From Bacillota bacterium (lineage in GTDB: Bacteria; Bacillota; Clostridia; Lachnospirales; Lachnospiraceae), in NCBI GenBank assembly GCA_023414875.1, contig JAEZMV010000012.1, positions 124,001 through 188,000 on the forward strand: a stretch of 64,000 nucleotides of DNA, given 5' to 3'. Under the pieces are notes generated by a model. It was not told the DNA's origin. It did no database searches and was given only the letters and a program-made list of their open reading frames with translations. Positions 35,761-44,398 of this stretch are shown in pieces (the first letter of the stretch is position 1; each line of letters opens with the position of its first letter). The position numbers and the translations under genes were made by a program.

Positions 35761-36771
35761 ATGAAAATAAAAAAAGTATGTGAATTGACCGGCTTAACCG
35801 AACGTACCATTCGATATTATGTCGAGCAAAATTTATTACAACCTTCTTCTGAAGAGGTAAATGATAGGGTTTATTATGATTATAGTATCCAAGATATTGA
35901 AACCATCAATCAAATTGCCACTATGAGAAAGATTGGTTTTTCAATAAAAGAGATATCGGATATGATAAATATACCTGATAAAATTGATATATCTATTCAA
36001 CGACTTTTAGAAGATTTGCAAGAGGAGGATAGTATGATATCGGGTAAGCTTAAGGCCTTGAAGAAATTACAGGACCGACATTTTTCAAATATAAGTGAAG
36101 TATGTGAAGTGCTTCAGGATACAACATCAAAGCTGAAGTTACCTGCTTCAGATAAGTATCCTAATTTCGGCCGATTTGATGAGGAAACAAAAGAAGAAAA
36201 GGAAATTGCATACATTGATTTTCTGGTTCATCATCGTATAAAAGAGAAAATTGTTAAGTTTTTTAAACCTTTTATGATTGGACTTAAGTATATATGTTTG
36301 GCTTTATTGGTATTTTTATTAATGTATGGATTATCGTATATACCTAAGTCCATCAATCAAACTTATTCAGGCTTAAAATATAGAATTAGTTTCTCTGAAG
36401 AACCAATTACCGTCAACATTCAAATTAAAGGAAAGCTGTATCGGCGTTTCTTTCAAACACCAACATTTAAGGGCTCTGTACAATTGTCAGGGTTAGAGGA
36501 TTCTAAGCAATTTGAGGCAGATATCTATTTCCATGATGGTATTGATAAACCCGCTTATCTCTCTTATTTTGGTGTTAATATGAATAATGGTATTGTTATA
36601 CCTTATATTAATACTTACGCGAGAGTCAATACGGACAAGAACTTTAGTTATCTTATTCTGAATGTTTTCGAACCTGAAGGAGCTGATCAACAAAGCCTGG
36701 AGGATCTTGTTATAGTAGCACCCGCGCTAAGTATAGAGGAAGCAGAACAATTATTATTAAAAGCAAAATAG
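35761..36771 (+). CDS. Membrane-tethered MerR-family regulator
   Basis: The 336-residue protein begins with a MerR winged-helix domain (residues 1-70: KKVCELTGLTERTIRYYVEQNLL and a YDYSIQDIETINQI second half), continues with a coiled-coil dimer helix (about 75-115), and then unusually has one membrane segment (about 178-198: FMIGLKYICLALLVFLLMYGLSYI region) and a 135-residue beta-rich outer domain. This plan suggests a one-component sensor that detects an envelope or external signal and acts directly at its own promoter. AAAGGTGG precedes the ATG. I know of few MerR proteins with this architecture, so the ligand is open. Confidence 0.82.
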   Translation: MKIKKVCELTGLTERTIRYYVEQNLLQPSSEEVNDRVYYDYSIQDIETINQIATMRKIGFSIKEISDMINIPDKIDISIQRLLEDLQEEDSMISGKLKALKKLQDRHFSNISEVCEVLQDTTSKLKLPASDKYPNFGRFDEETKEEKEIAYIDFLVHHRIKEKIVKFFKPFMIGLKYICLALLVFLLMYGLSYIPKSINQTYSGLKYRISFSEEPITVNIQIKGKLYRRFFQTPTFKGSVQLSGLEDSKQFEADIYFHDGIDKPAYLSYFGVNMNNGIVIPYINTYARVNTDKNFSYLILNVFEPEGADQQSLEDLVIVAPALSIEEAEQLLLKAK

Positions 36772-37070
36772 ACAATTCTGTATTTTGTAGTTAAAATTTG
36801 TTAACCAACAATTATTATGACCTATTCTTCTTTCTCAGTTAATTAGTTACTCCGAATTTTTGTTATTCAGGACTTTCAATTGAATGCCTTTAGTCCTGTT
36901 TTCATCGTGCAATTTGCACTAATTTGTATTTGTCTTGACATAAAATTACAATAAAGGTAGAATTATTTTAAGTAATTATTAGATAATCGGTCATTGTTCA
37001 TACGTTCAGGCAGCTGTAATAATTATTTTGAGACAAGATGTAAAAAAATCATATATGAGAGGATACATAC
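36772..37070. other. Intergenic region with lipoprotein promoter
   Basis: Apart from the promoter at 36935-36963 it holds no gene or repeat that I can recognise; there is no clear terminator for the MerR gene. Confidence 0.4.
36935..36963 (+). promoter_or_regulatory. Sigma-A-type promoter of the lipoprotein gene
   Basis: TTGACA, a 17-base spacer and TAGAAT, placed about 107 bases upstream of the ATG. Confidence 0.7.
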
Positions 37071-37931
37071 ATGATAAAACTCACCATAAGAAAAAGATAT
37101 TTCCTTGTATTAATTGTAATCGCTGCCACTATGTTCTGCGGAGGATGCCTTAGCTATGAAGATAGGGTGGAAGGAAGGAAAAATTTGAAAGAAGCCAAAC
37201 CATTCCTAAGGCAGTATGTCAAAGACAATTATGGCAAAGGTACTAAGATCAGTAATTATGAGTATGTTAAATGGACTAAGGTTGATAGTACCGTAGGAAG
37301 CCGAAAAGTGGGTATTTCACCCTGCGTTACCGCAAAGGTACAAACTGAACACGATACATTTACAATTATGTACAACATAAATACCGGTGAATATAGTTCA
37401 GATGAATATTTAATCAATCTAGAACCCGAGCTACTGCGAATGTTTAATGAAGATATCGGATTTACTGAGGCCTTCGAATGTGACATAGACTTCAGTCATC
37501 CGACTCTGGATGTTAATAATCTTCTTCCTGTGGATATGAAACCGTCAAACCTTACTGAGTTGTATGAAAATGCAGATTATCTAAGTATATTGATTTATTG
37601 CACGGATAATGATTGGAATGAAGATAGCTTTTCTGGCGATGATTTACGCAGTAGGTTTGACTCGCTCCAACTGGATGAAAATAGAGGCATCAGTATCTAT
37701 GTCTTAAATATGTATGATAAAGATAGCTACGCGGAATTAAAATCACAAGATTACTCCGATCGTATGTGGTTTAATATAGATAATATCGTAGATCTGGATG
37801 GACTCACCGTAAATATTCCGGAGGAATCATATTTAGGCAAATATGCATCTTCTGCTTATTATATCATGCAATATCAAGAGGAGCTTTTCCTGTATTCCAT
37901 TAATGAAAGTATCATTAAAGACCTTAATTAA
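37071..37931 (+). CDS. Lipoprotein of unknown function
   Basis: The 286-residue product has a basic start, a hydrophobic core and Cys26 in MFCGGC, a plausible lipobox (Phe-Cys-Gly-Gly-Cys is not ideal). The mature part is acidic, about 260 residues, with a first half that has YVKDNYGKGTKISNYEYVKW, resembling several uncharacterised clostridial surface lipoproteins, and a second half rich in Asp, Tyr and Ser. No catalytic motif was recognised. It has its own promoter and lies about 300 bases from the MerR gene on the same strand. Confidence 0.7.
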   Translation: MIKLTIRKRYFLVLIVIAATMFCGGCLSYEDRVEGRKNLKEAKPFLRQYVKDNYGKGTKISNYEYVKWTKVDSTVGSRKVGISPCVTAKVQTEHDTFTIMYNINTGEYSSDEYLINLEPELLRMFNEDIGFTEAFECDIDFSHPTLDVNNLLPVDMKPSNLTELYENADYLSILIYCTDNDWNEDSFSGDDLRSRFDSLQLDENRGISIYVLNMYDKDSYAELKSQDYSDRMWFNIDNIVDLDGLTVNIPEESYLGKYASSAYYIMQYQEELFLYSINESIIKDLN

Positions 37932-38271
37932 TAAATTATTATGATAAGGATTTTATAATCAAATATGAAATTTAGGTATATCCAAAGCATTGTTTAGCAA
38001 TGGTTCGATAAATAGTTTGCAGTATCTCATTACCCCTGAACCTATTATGTTATTAAATTCATAAGATTTTTCTTTCAAAAGTATAAGCAAGATTGAGTTA
38101 TCATCAATACTACTTATGCTTTTTTTATTGCCTTATATAGTAATCTTTTCTTATGTTATCAATCTCTCCCTACAATCCCATGAAACATACATAGCAATAT
38201 ACCATACTATTCGTGTAGAATGGACAAATAGTCTTAGTTAACACATTATCCACTTATAAAAGGAGGTCACT
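37932..38271. other. Intergenic region, 340 bases
   Basis: AT-rich DNA before the SleB-like gene. No gene, repeat or clear promoter boxes were recognised. Confidence 0.4.
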
Positions 38272-39024
38272 ATGAAACTATTTAAGAAGATATTCATTAT
38301 TACTCTATGTCTTATATTAACATTTCCGGCTGCCGCAGCAAGTGCTGCAACCTATACGGTGGCCAAAAATGACTCGGTTTATTCGCTTAGTCAATTATTC
38401 AATTGTAGTCAGTATTTATTACGATCCAGTAATAATTTTAATGTCAATAGTTTTTCCGTCGGGGATAATATCTTCGTTCCGGCTCATATTCATATAGTAA
38501 AAAGTGGTGAATCCCTACATTCGATAGCAACCAAGTACGGGATAACCCTGACCAGTATTAAGAAAGCGAATTATAAAACTGGTACTTCGATTGTGCCCGG
38601 TGAGAAAATATTAATACCCGGAGTGAAACCAAAATTAAAAACTGATAGTGTCATCCCATATTCCGGCAATGAAGTTAGTCTTCTAGCAAAATTAATTGAA
38701 GCCGAAGCAGCCGGTGAATCCTTAAAAGCAAAGGTAGCAGTTGGCGCTGTCGTAATTAATCGTGTTCAAAGTGGGGATTGGGCTCCTACCATTAGAAAGG
38801 TTATTTATCAAAAATTCGGTGAGTATTATCAGTTTACACCGGTAAAAATCGGAACGATTAATAATACACCTTCCGCAGAATCAAAAAGAGCCGCATGGCT
38901 AGCTATGTATGGTGCTGACCCAAGTATGGGTGCGATATATTATTTTGATCAAACCTCTACAAATCAATGGCTATGGTCTAAGACTAAGACAGCTTCAATT
39001 GATCATATGATATTTGTTAAATAA
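38272..39024 (+). CDS. LysM / SleB-type cell wall hydrolase
   Basis: The 250-residue product has a signal peptide ending near ASA (residues 1-26), two LysM peptidoglycan-binding modules (about 28-68 and 73-119: HIVKSGESLHSIATKYGI) and a C-terminal Hydrolase_2/SleB domain (about 130-250) starting SLLAKLIEAEAAGE, where Glu residues serve as catalytic acid. SleB-type enzymes are lytic transglycosylases that act on spore cortex during germination; vegetative homologues also exist. AGGAGG precedes the ATG. A terminator follows, so the gene is monocistronic. Confidence 0.9.
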   Translation: MKLFKKIFIITLCLILTFPAAAASAATYTVAKNDSVYSLSQLFNCSQYLLRSSNNFNVNSFSVGDNIFVPAHIHIVKSGESLHSIATKYGITLTSIKKANYKTGTSIVPGEKILIPGVKPKLKTDSVIPYSGNEVSLLAKLIEAEAAGESLKAKVAVGAVVINRVQSGDWAPTIRKVIYQKFGEYYQFTPVKIGTINNTPSAESKRAAWLAMYGADPSMGAIYYFDQTSTNQWLWSKTKTASIDHMIFVK

Positions 39025-39082
39025 TATAAATTATGCGTACTGACAACATGTAAGATGCGTTATGTTGATGTATACTATAAAG

Positions 39083-39123
39083 AACAGGGATGAGAACGGT
39101 TGATACCGCTCTCAATCCCTGTT
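39083..39123. terminator. Bidirectional terminator
   Basis: AACAGGGAT pairs with ATCCCTGTT, and the stem is extended by GAGAACGGT with ACCGCTCTC around TGAT. TTTTAT follows. It lies between the SleB-like gene and the convergent EFR1 gene. Confidence 0.85.
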
Positions 39124-39306
39124 TTATATTTATTCTTGAATCTAATTATAGCTCAAATTGGCTCTCATGTTACTTAAAAAATTCAACCTTAGGTTCCAAG
39201 AACTTTAATTTATGATTATTACTCTCCCGAAACAAACTAGTTAATGGTTTTTATAATATGTTTTTATAGTAAAAAAATCCGACAATTGGAAACTCGTCGA
39301 TGATTT

Positions 39307-40173
39307 TTACATGGTATCATCACTAATATACTTTTCAAAAAAAGGAGGAATAAAGCCATTCTCGGTCTCAATCCCATCGGGCTGCTGGAGGGTTTTCTTG
39401 ATATTATAGCCTCCGGGGATTATGAAAAACTTAAAAAGCCTGTATTTTATGGCTTTCTGCGGACAGGTATAAACGCATCTCATACAGCCATTGCAGTTAA
39501 ACCTGAACTTGTTTCTCCCACCCTTCTCACATATATTGGCAGCCGGACAGGTTCTGACACATAACCCGCAGTTACTGCAGGCCGTTTTGTCAACATAAAG
39601 GTCTTTTCCGATAAGCCTTATACCAAATGAAAATACCGGAATCATCATTCTGATAATACCACATTTTATTCCCTCCGCCTTCAGCGTGCGTGCTTTGCCC
39701 TCGATAATATCGTTGCACATAAAACCGACCTTTTTCCTAGTTGCTTCATATAGCCGTTTAATTACACTGTCGTCAAACTTCATGATCCAGTTGCTTGTAA
39801 TTGAGAAGATCCTTTCATGGAAAGCATCATAGCCTTTTGCTTTCATCACTCTGATAAGGGGTTTTGATGCATTATAATTCTGAGGCACAACCCCTCCCGA
39901 TGTGCGGAATATGAAAACCTTCTTACCATTTCCATCCGGTAGTCTCTTTACGAATTCGTATACAAGTCGTGGAGGCCCATACCCGATGACCTGGCTGCCT
40001 ATTCCAACAAGATCATACTTATCAAAGTCCAGTTTCAGCTTACATTTGATTACATCCTCAATCTTAATCATGTCAACACGGTATCCCCGTGTTGTAAATT
40101 CCTCTTTGACCATACCCGCCACAAGCTCGGTATTTCCTGTACCCGAAAAATAATAAATTCCGACAGATTTCAT
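39307..40173 (-). CDS. EFR1-family ferrodoxin (flavodoxin-like plus two 4Fe-4S clusters)
   Basis: The 288-residue protein starts with a flavodoxin fold (YYFSGTGNTE, the FMN-binding loop, at residues 7-16) and ends with a bacterial ferredoxin domain holding two Cys sets, CSNCGLCVRTCP and CNGCMRCVYTCP. This combination defines the EFR1 group, cytosolic electron carriers of anaerobes. It lies 31 bases downstream of the TetR regulator on the same strand, which probably controls it. AAAGGAG precedes the ATG. The redox partner is unknown. Confidence 0.9.
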   Translation of the reverse strand: MKSVGIYYFSGTGNTELVAGMVKEEFTTRGYRVDMIKIEDVIKCKLKLDFDKYDLVGIGSQVIGYGPPRLVYEFVKRLPDGNGKKVFIFRTSGGVVPQNYNASKPLIRVMKAKGYDAFHERIFSITSNWIMKFDDSVIKRLYEATRKKVGFMCNDIIEGKARTLKAEGIKCGIIRMMIPVFSFGIRLIGKDLYVDKTACSNCGLCVRTCPAANICEKGGRNKFRFNCNGCMRCVYTCPQKAIKYRLFKFFIIPGGYNIKKTLQQPDGIETENGFIPPFFEKYISDDTM

Positions 40174-40204
40174 TCGCTATCACTCCTTTTATTCTTTAAC
40201 CCTT

Positions 40205-40843
40205 TCAATCATTTTTAAGAATTGCCAACAGCAAGCCAAGTGTAAATTCACTGAAGTCATCCTTATCCAGTGAAAAATTTTCGGTAAAATTTTCTCCTGT
40301 ATACGAAAAGAGATATAGATATCCTGTCGTAAGGAAAATCAGGCTGCATGCCGTTTTCTGCGGGTCCAACCCTAGCTTGATACTGCCATCGGTCTGTCCT
40401 TGCGTTATAAAAGACCCTATCATATTAAAAATCCCTTCATTAAACACAAATAATTCCTGCCGTCTAGTACTACCCTCACTTGATTTCCTTTTCGCTTTTC
40501 CGATGCTCTTTATCACCTGTAAGGTTCCAGGATTCTCTTTAAAAAATTGGTAGAAAAACGTACAGGCTTTTTCGATTTTTGTATATCCACTTTCCTTTTC
40601 ATCATACGCTGTTCGAAGTGATGCATAAAACTGCTTGAACACCTTAAGTGTAACTGCGAGATAAAGCTCATCCTTGTTTTCAAAATACTGATATAGCGTC
40701 CTCTTTGTAAACTGCGCCTCCTTTGCAATCTCGTCCATCGAAGAATCCTCGTAGCCCTTTAGAATGAAGACCTTCTCGGCGGCGGTAATTATATCTGCCT
40801 CTCTTATTTGCCTTTCTCTTTCCCTTCTAGTCAATTCCGTCAT
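40205..40843 (-). CDS. TetR/AcrR-family transcriptional regulator
   Basis: A 212-residue regulator with the TetR helix-turn-helix at about residues 20-63 (EKVFILKGYEDSSMDEIAKEAQFTKRTLYQYFENKDEL) and an all-helical ligand domain. Three copies of an AGTATACT element lie just upstream and probably are its operator, giving autoregulation together with the EFR1 gene downstream. AGGAG precedes the ATG. The inducing ligand is unknown. Confidence 0.92.
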   Translation of the reverse strand: MTELTRRERERQIREADIITAAEKVFILKGYEDSSMDEIAKEAQFTKRTLYQYFENKDELYLAVTLKVFKQFYASLRTAYDEKESGYTKIEKACTFFYQFFKENPGTLQVIKSIGKAKRKSSEGSTRRQELFVFNEGIFNMIGSFITQGQTDGSIKLGLDPQKTACSLIFLTTGYLYLFSYTGENFTENFSLDKDDFSEFTLGLLLAILKND

Positions 40844-40881
40844 AATTTATTTCTCCTATTTAATATACTGGATATGTTGTT

Positions 40882-40932
40882 AGTATACTATTAGTATACT
40901 TATTATATTTTAAATATACCACGAGTATACTA
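40882..40932. promoter_or_regulatory. Triple AGTATACT operator upstream of the TetR gene
   Basis: The palindromic core AGTATACT occurs at 40882-40889, 40893-40900 and 40925-40932, the first two spaced 11 bases apart and so on the same helical face. They lie 39-90 bases upstream of the TetR start. Confidence 0.65.
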
Positions 40933-41045
40933 ATTTGTCAATCCTATCTCCACAACTTTATCAAGTATGATTTCAATCTATACAGAAAAACCTCTTATTC
41001 TAATTGTTTTATACATGAGAACTTCTGATATTTTTGTATAAAGAA

Positions 41046-41073
41046 AAACCTCTGCAATAAATCACAGAGGTTT
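41046..41073 (-). terminator. Terminator of the yneA-like gene
   Basis: AAACCTCTG pairs with CAGAGGTTT around a 10-base loop, followed on the minus strand by TTCTT. It lies 22 bases after the stop codon. Confidence 0.75.
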
Positions 41074-41094
41074 CTCTTTATATATATATAGGGT

Positions 41095-41448
41095 TTAGTA
41101 GGAAGCATCAGCATAATACGGAACTATGATAAAGTTACCCGCATGGATCTCATCAGAAGCTAAACCGTTGCTTTCTTTTATCTCTTTGACATAATCATTG
41201 ATATCATCATATTCATCGCTCATAAAATCAGAAGCTATACTCCATAAGGTGTCACCCTTTTTAATCTCAACGCTGGTAACCAGCTTGGCTTTATCAACAT
41301 ATCTCTGAGCCGTAACTGTCTTTGTAATAAAAAATACTGAAAAAAGAATTAGGAAAAATAAAATAATTGCGCCTACAGTCCATATTCTTTTTTTGTTCTC
41401 ATGATAATAATTTTGACCTTCTATTAATATATTTGCTGTCCTGTTCAT
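41095..41448 (-). CDS. LysM membrane protein, YneA-like SOS cell-division inhibitor
   Basis: The ATG at 41448 follows GGAGG by 8 bases; an upstream Met has none. The 117-residue product has a cytosolic start, one membrane segment (about 27-46) and an external LysM domain (about 62-115: IKKGDTLWSIASDF). This is the plan of B. subtilis YneA, which blocks division during DNA damage, and like yneA it is divergent from lexA with LexA boxes between them. The position and plan make the role likely, though sequence likeness to YneA is modest. Confidence 0.82.
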   Translation of the reverse strand: MNRTANILIEGQNYYHENKKRIWTVGAIILFFLILFSVFFITKTVTAQRYVDKAKLVTSVEIKKGDTLWSIASDFMSDEYDDINDYVKEIKESNGLASDEIHAGNFIIVPYYADASY

Positions 41449-41597
41449 CTTACATACCTCCAAGGTTAACTTGATTTATATTATTGTAACTCTCATTTTT
41501 TATATTATAATATGGAGCTTGGTCATCCGATGTCAGTCAAAAAAATATTTTTAAATTTATTAAACAAGCTAATTATGTATATCATCTGAGCTTACCA

Positions 41598-41764
41598 GAA
41601 CATATGGCACGAACATTTGTTTCTATATCCATATTATACCGAACATACATTTGTTTGTCAATCACTTTTTCGAACAAACGTTTTGAACATATTTTCTCTT
41701 TTTCAAACATTTTTTCGTTTTTTAGAACATAAGTTTTGCATTTTAGGAATGAGTATGTTATAAT
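41598..41764. promoter_or_regulatory. SOS control region: several LexA boxes and lexA promoter
   Basis: Elements of the Gram-positive LexA box type (CGAAC-N4-GTTYS) lie at 41610-41623 (CGAACATTTGTTTC), 41640-41653 (weaker), 41671-41684 (CGAACAAACGTTTT) and 41725-41737 (GAACATAAGTTTT), with a further half site at 41598. The last overlaps the -35 region (TTTGCA at 41735-41740) of a promoter whose TATAAT is at 41759-41764, just before lexA. Both divergent genes should be repressed by LexA. Confidence 0.85.
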
Positions 41765-41794
41765 GGTGCAAATAGGAAATGGAGGCTGATCCTT

Positions 41795-42412
41795 ATGGGG
41801 TATGGTAGAATTAGTAATAAACAAAAAGAAATATTAGAATATTTAAAATCTCAGATTATTAACAAGGGATATCCGCCGGCTGTTCGTGAAATATGTGAAG
41901 CAGTAAAATTAAAATCAACCTCATCCGTGCACTCCCATCTTGAAACCTTAGAAAAGAATGGCTACATTCGCCGTGATCCTTCTAAACCCCGTGCGATTGA
42001 AATCGTCGATGATGAATTTAACCTGACCAGGCGTGAACTCGTGAATGTTCCGATTGTTGGAACAATAACAGCCGGACAACCAATCCTGGCAGTTGAGAAT
42101 ATTGATAGCTATTTCCCGATCCCTTCCGAATATATGCCAAAGGAAGATACCTTTATGCTAAAGGTTAAGGGCGACAGTATGATTAATGTCGGTATCTTTA
42201 ATGGGGATAAGATTTTAATTCAAAAACAGTCCCATGCTAAGAACGGAGATTTTGTTGTTGCTTTGATTGGGGAAGAGGTTACCGTTAAGACATTTTATAA
42301 AGAAAATGGCTACTATCGCTTACAGCCCGAAAATGATACCATGGAACCGATTATTGTTCCTGAGCTTACCATCTTAGGTAAGGTGATTGGATTATTCAGA
42401 ATGTTCATGTAG
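41795..42412 (+). CDS. lexA: LexA repressor (SOS regulon)
   Basis: A 205-residue LexA: N-terminal winged helix (1-68, ISNKQKEILEYLKSQI), Ala93-Gly94 cleavage site in TITAGQPI, and the S24 peptidase domain with Ser128 in GDSM and Lys165 in VTVKTF forming the catalytic dyad. It represses DNA damage genes and cuts itself when RecA filaments form. GGAGG lies 9 bases before the ATG. It is divergent from the yneA-like gene and has a LexA box over its own promoter, which gives autoregulation. Confidence 0.97.
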   Translation: MGYGRISNKQKEILEYLKSQIINKGYPPAVREICEAVKLKSTSSVHSHLETLEKNGYIRRDPSKPRAIEIVDDEFNLTRRELVNVPIVGTITAGQPILAVENIDSYFPIPSEYMPKEDTFMLKVKGDSMINVGIFNGDKILIQKQSHAKNGDFVVALIGEEVTVKTFYKENGYYRLQPENDTMEPIIVPELTILGKVIGLFRMFM

Positions 42413-42715
42413 GATAAAGATAAACTGACAATCGTCCCTACATAAATTATGGAAATGATAACAAATAAAAAGAAGGATAAGAATTCATATTTTGAATTCT
42501 TTATCCTTTTTTCATACTTTTACTAGTCTTTAAAGAAATGATCGTAAAGAAAAGTATTTCACAACTTTGAACCATTGTTGATAAGAGGTCAATTCCTTTG
42601 TTTTAATATTACTTTTCATTATTATTGTATAGCAATAGTCTTATAGAACAGTGAATATTGTGTCCTGCATAACTGGTATACTTTGTTTTATAGCAGTAGG
42701 CTAATCTATAAATAC
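42413..42715. other. Intergenic region with lexA terminator
   Basis: Apart from the terminator at 42473-42507 it is AT-rich DNA without a gene or repeat that I can recognise. Confidence 0.4.
42473..42507. terminator. Terminator of lexA
   Basis: AAGGATAAGAATTCA pairs with TGAATTCTTTATCCTT with one bulge, followed by TTTTTTCAT. Confidence 0.85.
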
Positions 42716-42880
42716 TTATCTCTTTTGAGATTTTTCTATCAAAGATATAATATATGCTCCCATCGTTGCAATTGCAAAGATAATACCCAAATATCCTTCT
42801 AAATTGAGCATAGCTCCTAGATATATTCCTATTAAACCCATAATAACTGTTAAAATAAAAGCTGACGCTGCCTTATTCAT
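42716..42880 (-). CDS. Small two-TM membrane protein, 54 residues
   Basis: The ATG at 42880 is preceded by GGAGG with 7-8 bases spacing. The 54-residue product has two hydrophobic helices (about 7-24 and 30-48) separated by a short NLEGY turn and a basic C-terminal tail (EKSQKR). No family was recognised. A 23-codon open frame (42944-42873) with its own AAAGG site overlaps its start by 8 bases and could be a translated leader that couples to it. No promoter was located. Confidence 0.6.
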   Translation of the reverse strand: MNKAASAFILTVIMGLIGIYLGAMLNLEGYLGIIFAIATMGAYIISLIEKSQKR

Positions 42881-43066
42881 AATTAATCCTCCAAAATCCC
42901 ATTGTCCAGGATTTCTTAATTTCTGTATTTTTTAATTCTTCCATTTCATCCTTTGAAATTGTTCAAAAACTGCTGCTATGGGCAAGTCATTCAACGGAAC
43001 ATCCAACATATTCCATCGTGTGCCCAATTATTTTAATGTCAATACTTCAATCAGTGCATGGTACAT

Positions 43067-44200
43067 TTACAGCTCACTTTCTCTAACGAGATTATTAATC
43101 TCGTCAACAAATGCTCGAACTTCCCCAAAACCGGCAGTACTCATCTTAAATTTTAGCTTACCATGACAAGCTGTTCTGCTCTTGTTACCAAATCGATATT
43201 GGGTTTTTGCCAAGCAATTATGGTAGCACCCTACACAATCCTCCAAATTATTAAACATACGCTTCGCAAATCCCTGTGACTTATCAGCCAACCGGTCTAG
43301 TGTATCCTCCATTCGATTACTTTTTCTATGCCAGGTCTCAGGCTTTCCGTTCGTTATAAGATACCATTGTAGAGAATGATCAAACATATCATTACTCAGA
43401 TATATGGCATAAGAAACTCCATATTCGGAAGCCACATACGTTATTTTGTTACCATTTTTCTCTAATAGTCTTTTGAATTTCAATGGTCTTAATGATTTCA
43501 GGTAATCATCAATATTTATAATTTCGCTTTGTATTTCTGCCGGAAGAAGTGATATACATTTATTTAAGTTAGGTGCAACACCGGGCTCAATCGTCTCATT
43601 TTTCATAATTGCCGCCGGTAATGAGTCCTCATTACGTAGGATATCAAAGCCATTCTCACACTCAGTTACAGAGAACGATTTTATGCTTAAATTCACCAGC
43701 TTATCACAGGCAATCTTTAATTCAAAACCTTCCTTATTCATCTCATTTAACGCTGGCGATTTCATGTATTTTTCCTTCTTTGAATAATACCTTTCCTCGC
43801 CGTTTATCAAGATTTGCATTTCTTTCAGATCGTATATAATTGATATTTCAGCATACTCATTCATGGTGATATGATTATGATAAAACATCGTCTTTCTCGT
43901 CGGAGCTACTATATCATCCATACGTCTATTATCAGACCATAAAGTGCCAAAGTTAATATGTCCTTTCCCTAATAGTATGTAGAATCCTGGTGCATCAATT
44001 TTTGCTGTCATATCAATTCTTAAGGGTAATTTGTATTTATTAGGAAGATAAATATATGAGTCTATAGATAAATGCTCTGCATCAAAACGCTGTGTTGGTA
44101 TGGAATGTTTCGTCTTCACATATAGTAAATTATCCTTATAATCACACTCAACTTGTCCTTTTGTTATAAAATCATCCAGTTCAATATTTTGTTTTTTCAA
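43067..44200 (-). CDS. Hypothetical protein with Cys-rich C-terminal segment
   Basis: The start is TTG at 44200, 6 bases after GGAGGG. The 377-residue product seems soluble. The N-terminal 180 residues are beta-rich and look like a concanavalin/LamG-type sandwich (YILLGKGHINFGTLW, EISIIYDLKEMQILINGEERYY); the C-terminal part holds CVGCYHNCLAKTQ and a later single Cys (TACHGK), four Cys that could bind a metal. I do not recognise a named family. It stands alone between the small membrane gene and the AAA ATPase. Confidence 0.65.
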   Translation of the reverse strand: MKKQNIELDDFITKGQVECDYKDNLLYVKTKHSIPTQRFDAEHLSIDSYIYLPNKYKLPLRIDMTAKIDAPGFYILLGKGHINFGTLWSDNRRMDDIVAPTRKTMFYHNHITMNEYAEISIIYDLKEMQILINGEERYYSKKEKYMKSPALNEMNKEGFELKIACDKLVNLSIKSFSVTECENGFDILRNEDSLPAAIMKNETIEPGVAPNLNKCISLLPAEIQSEIINIDDYLKSLRPLKFKRLLEKNGNKITYVASEYGVSYAIYLSNDMFDHSLQWYLITNGKPETWHRKSNRMEDTLDRLADKSQGFAKRMFNNLEDCVGCYHNCLAKTQYRFGNKSRTACHGKLKFKMSTAGFGEVRAFVDEINNLVRESEL

Positions 44201-44398
44201 TTAAATCCCTCCACTACCTGCTTTTATGAGCATATCAATAATATGCATATCACATTATTGATACTAACAGTGCTTCATCTGTTAATTCTTATAATTCACT
44301 CAATAGTATATTCAAAAAACTACTCTTTGAATCTTTACTCCAATCAACCATAAAGTTATGAAGACAATCATTATCATCTTTGTATTTTACAGTTAATC

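Noticed and set aside
41582..41824. Minus-strand open frame of 80 codons between the yneA-like gene and lexA
   Set aside because: It covers the LexA boxes and the lexA promoter and runs into lexA; it has no start site or sensible composition.
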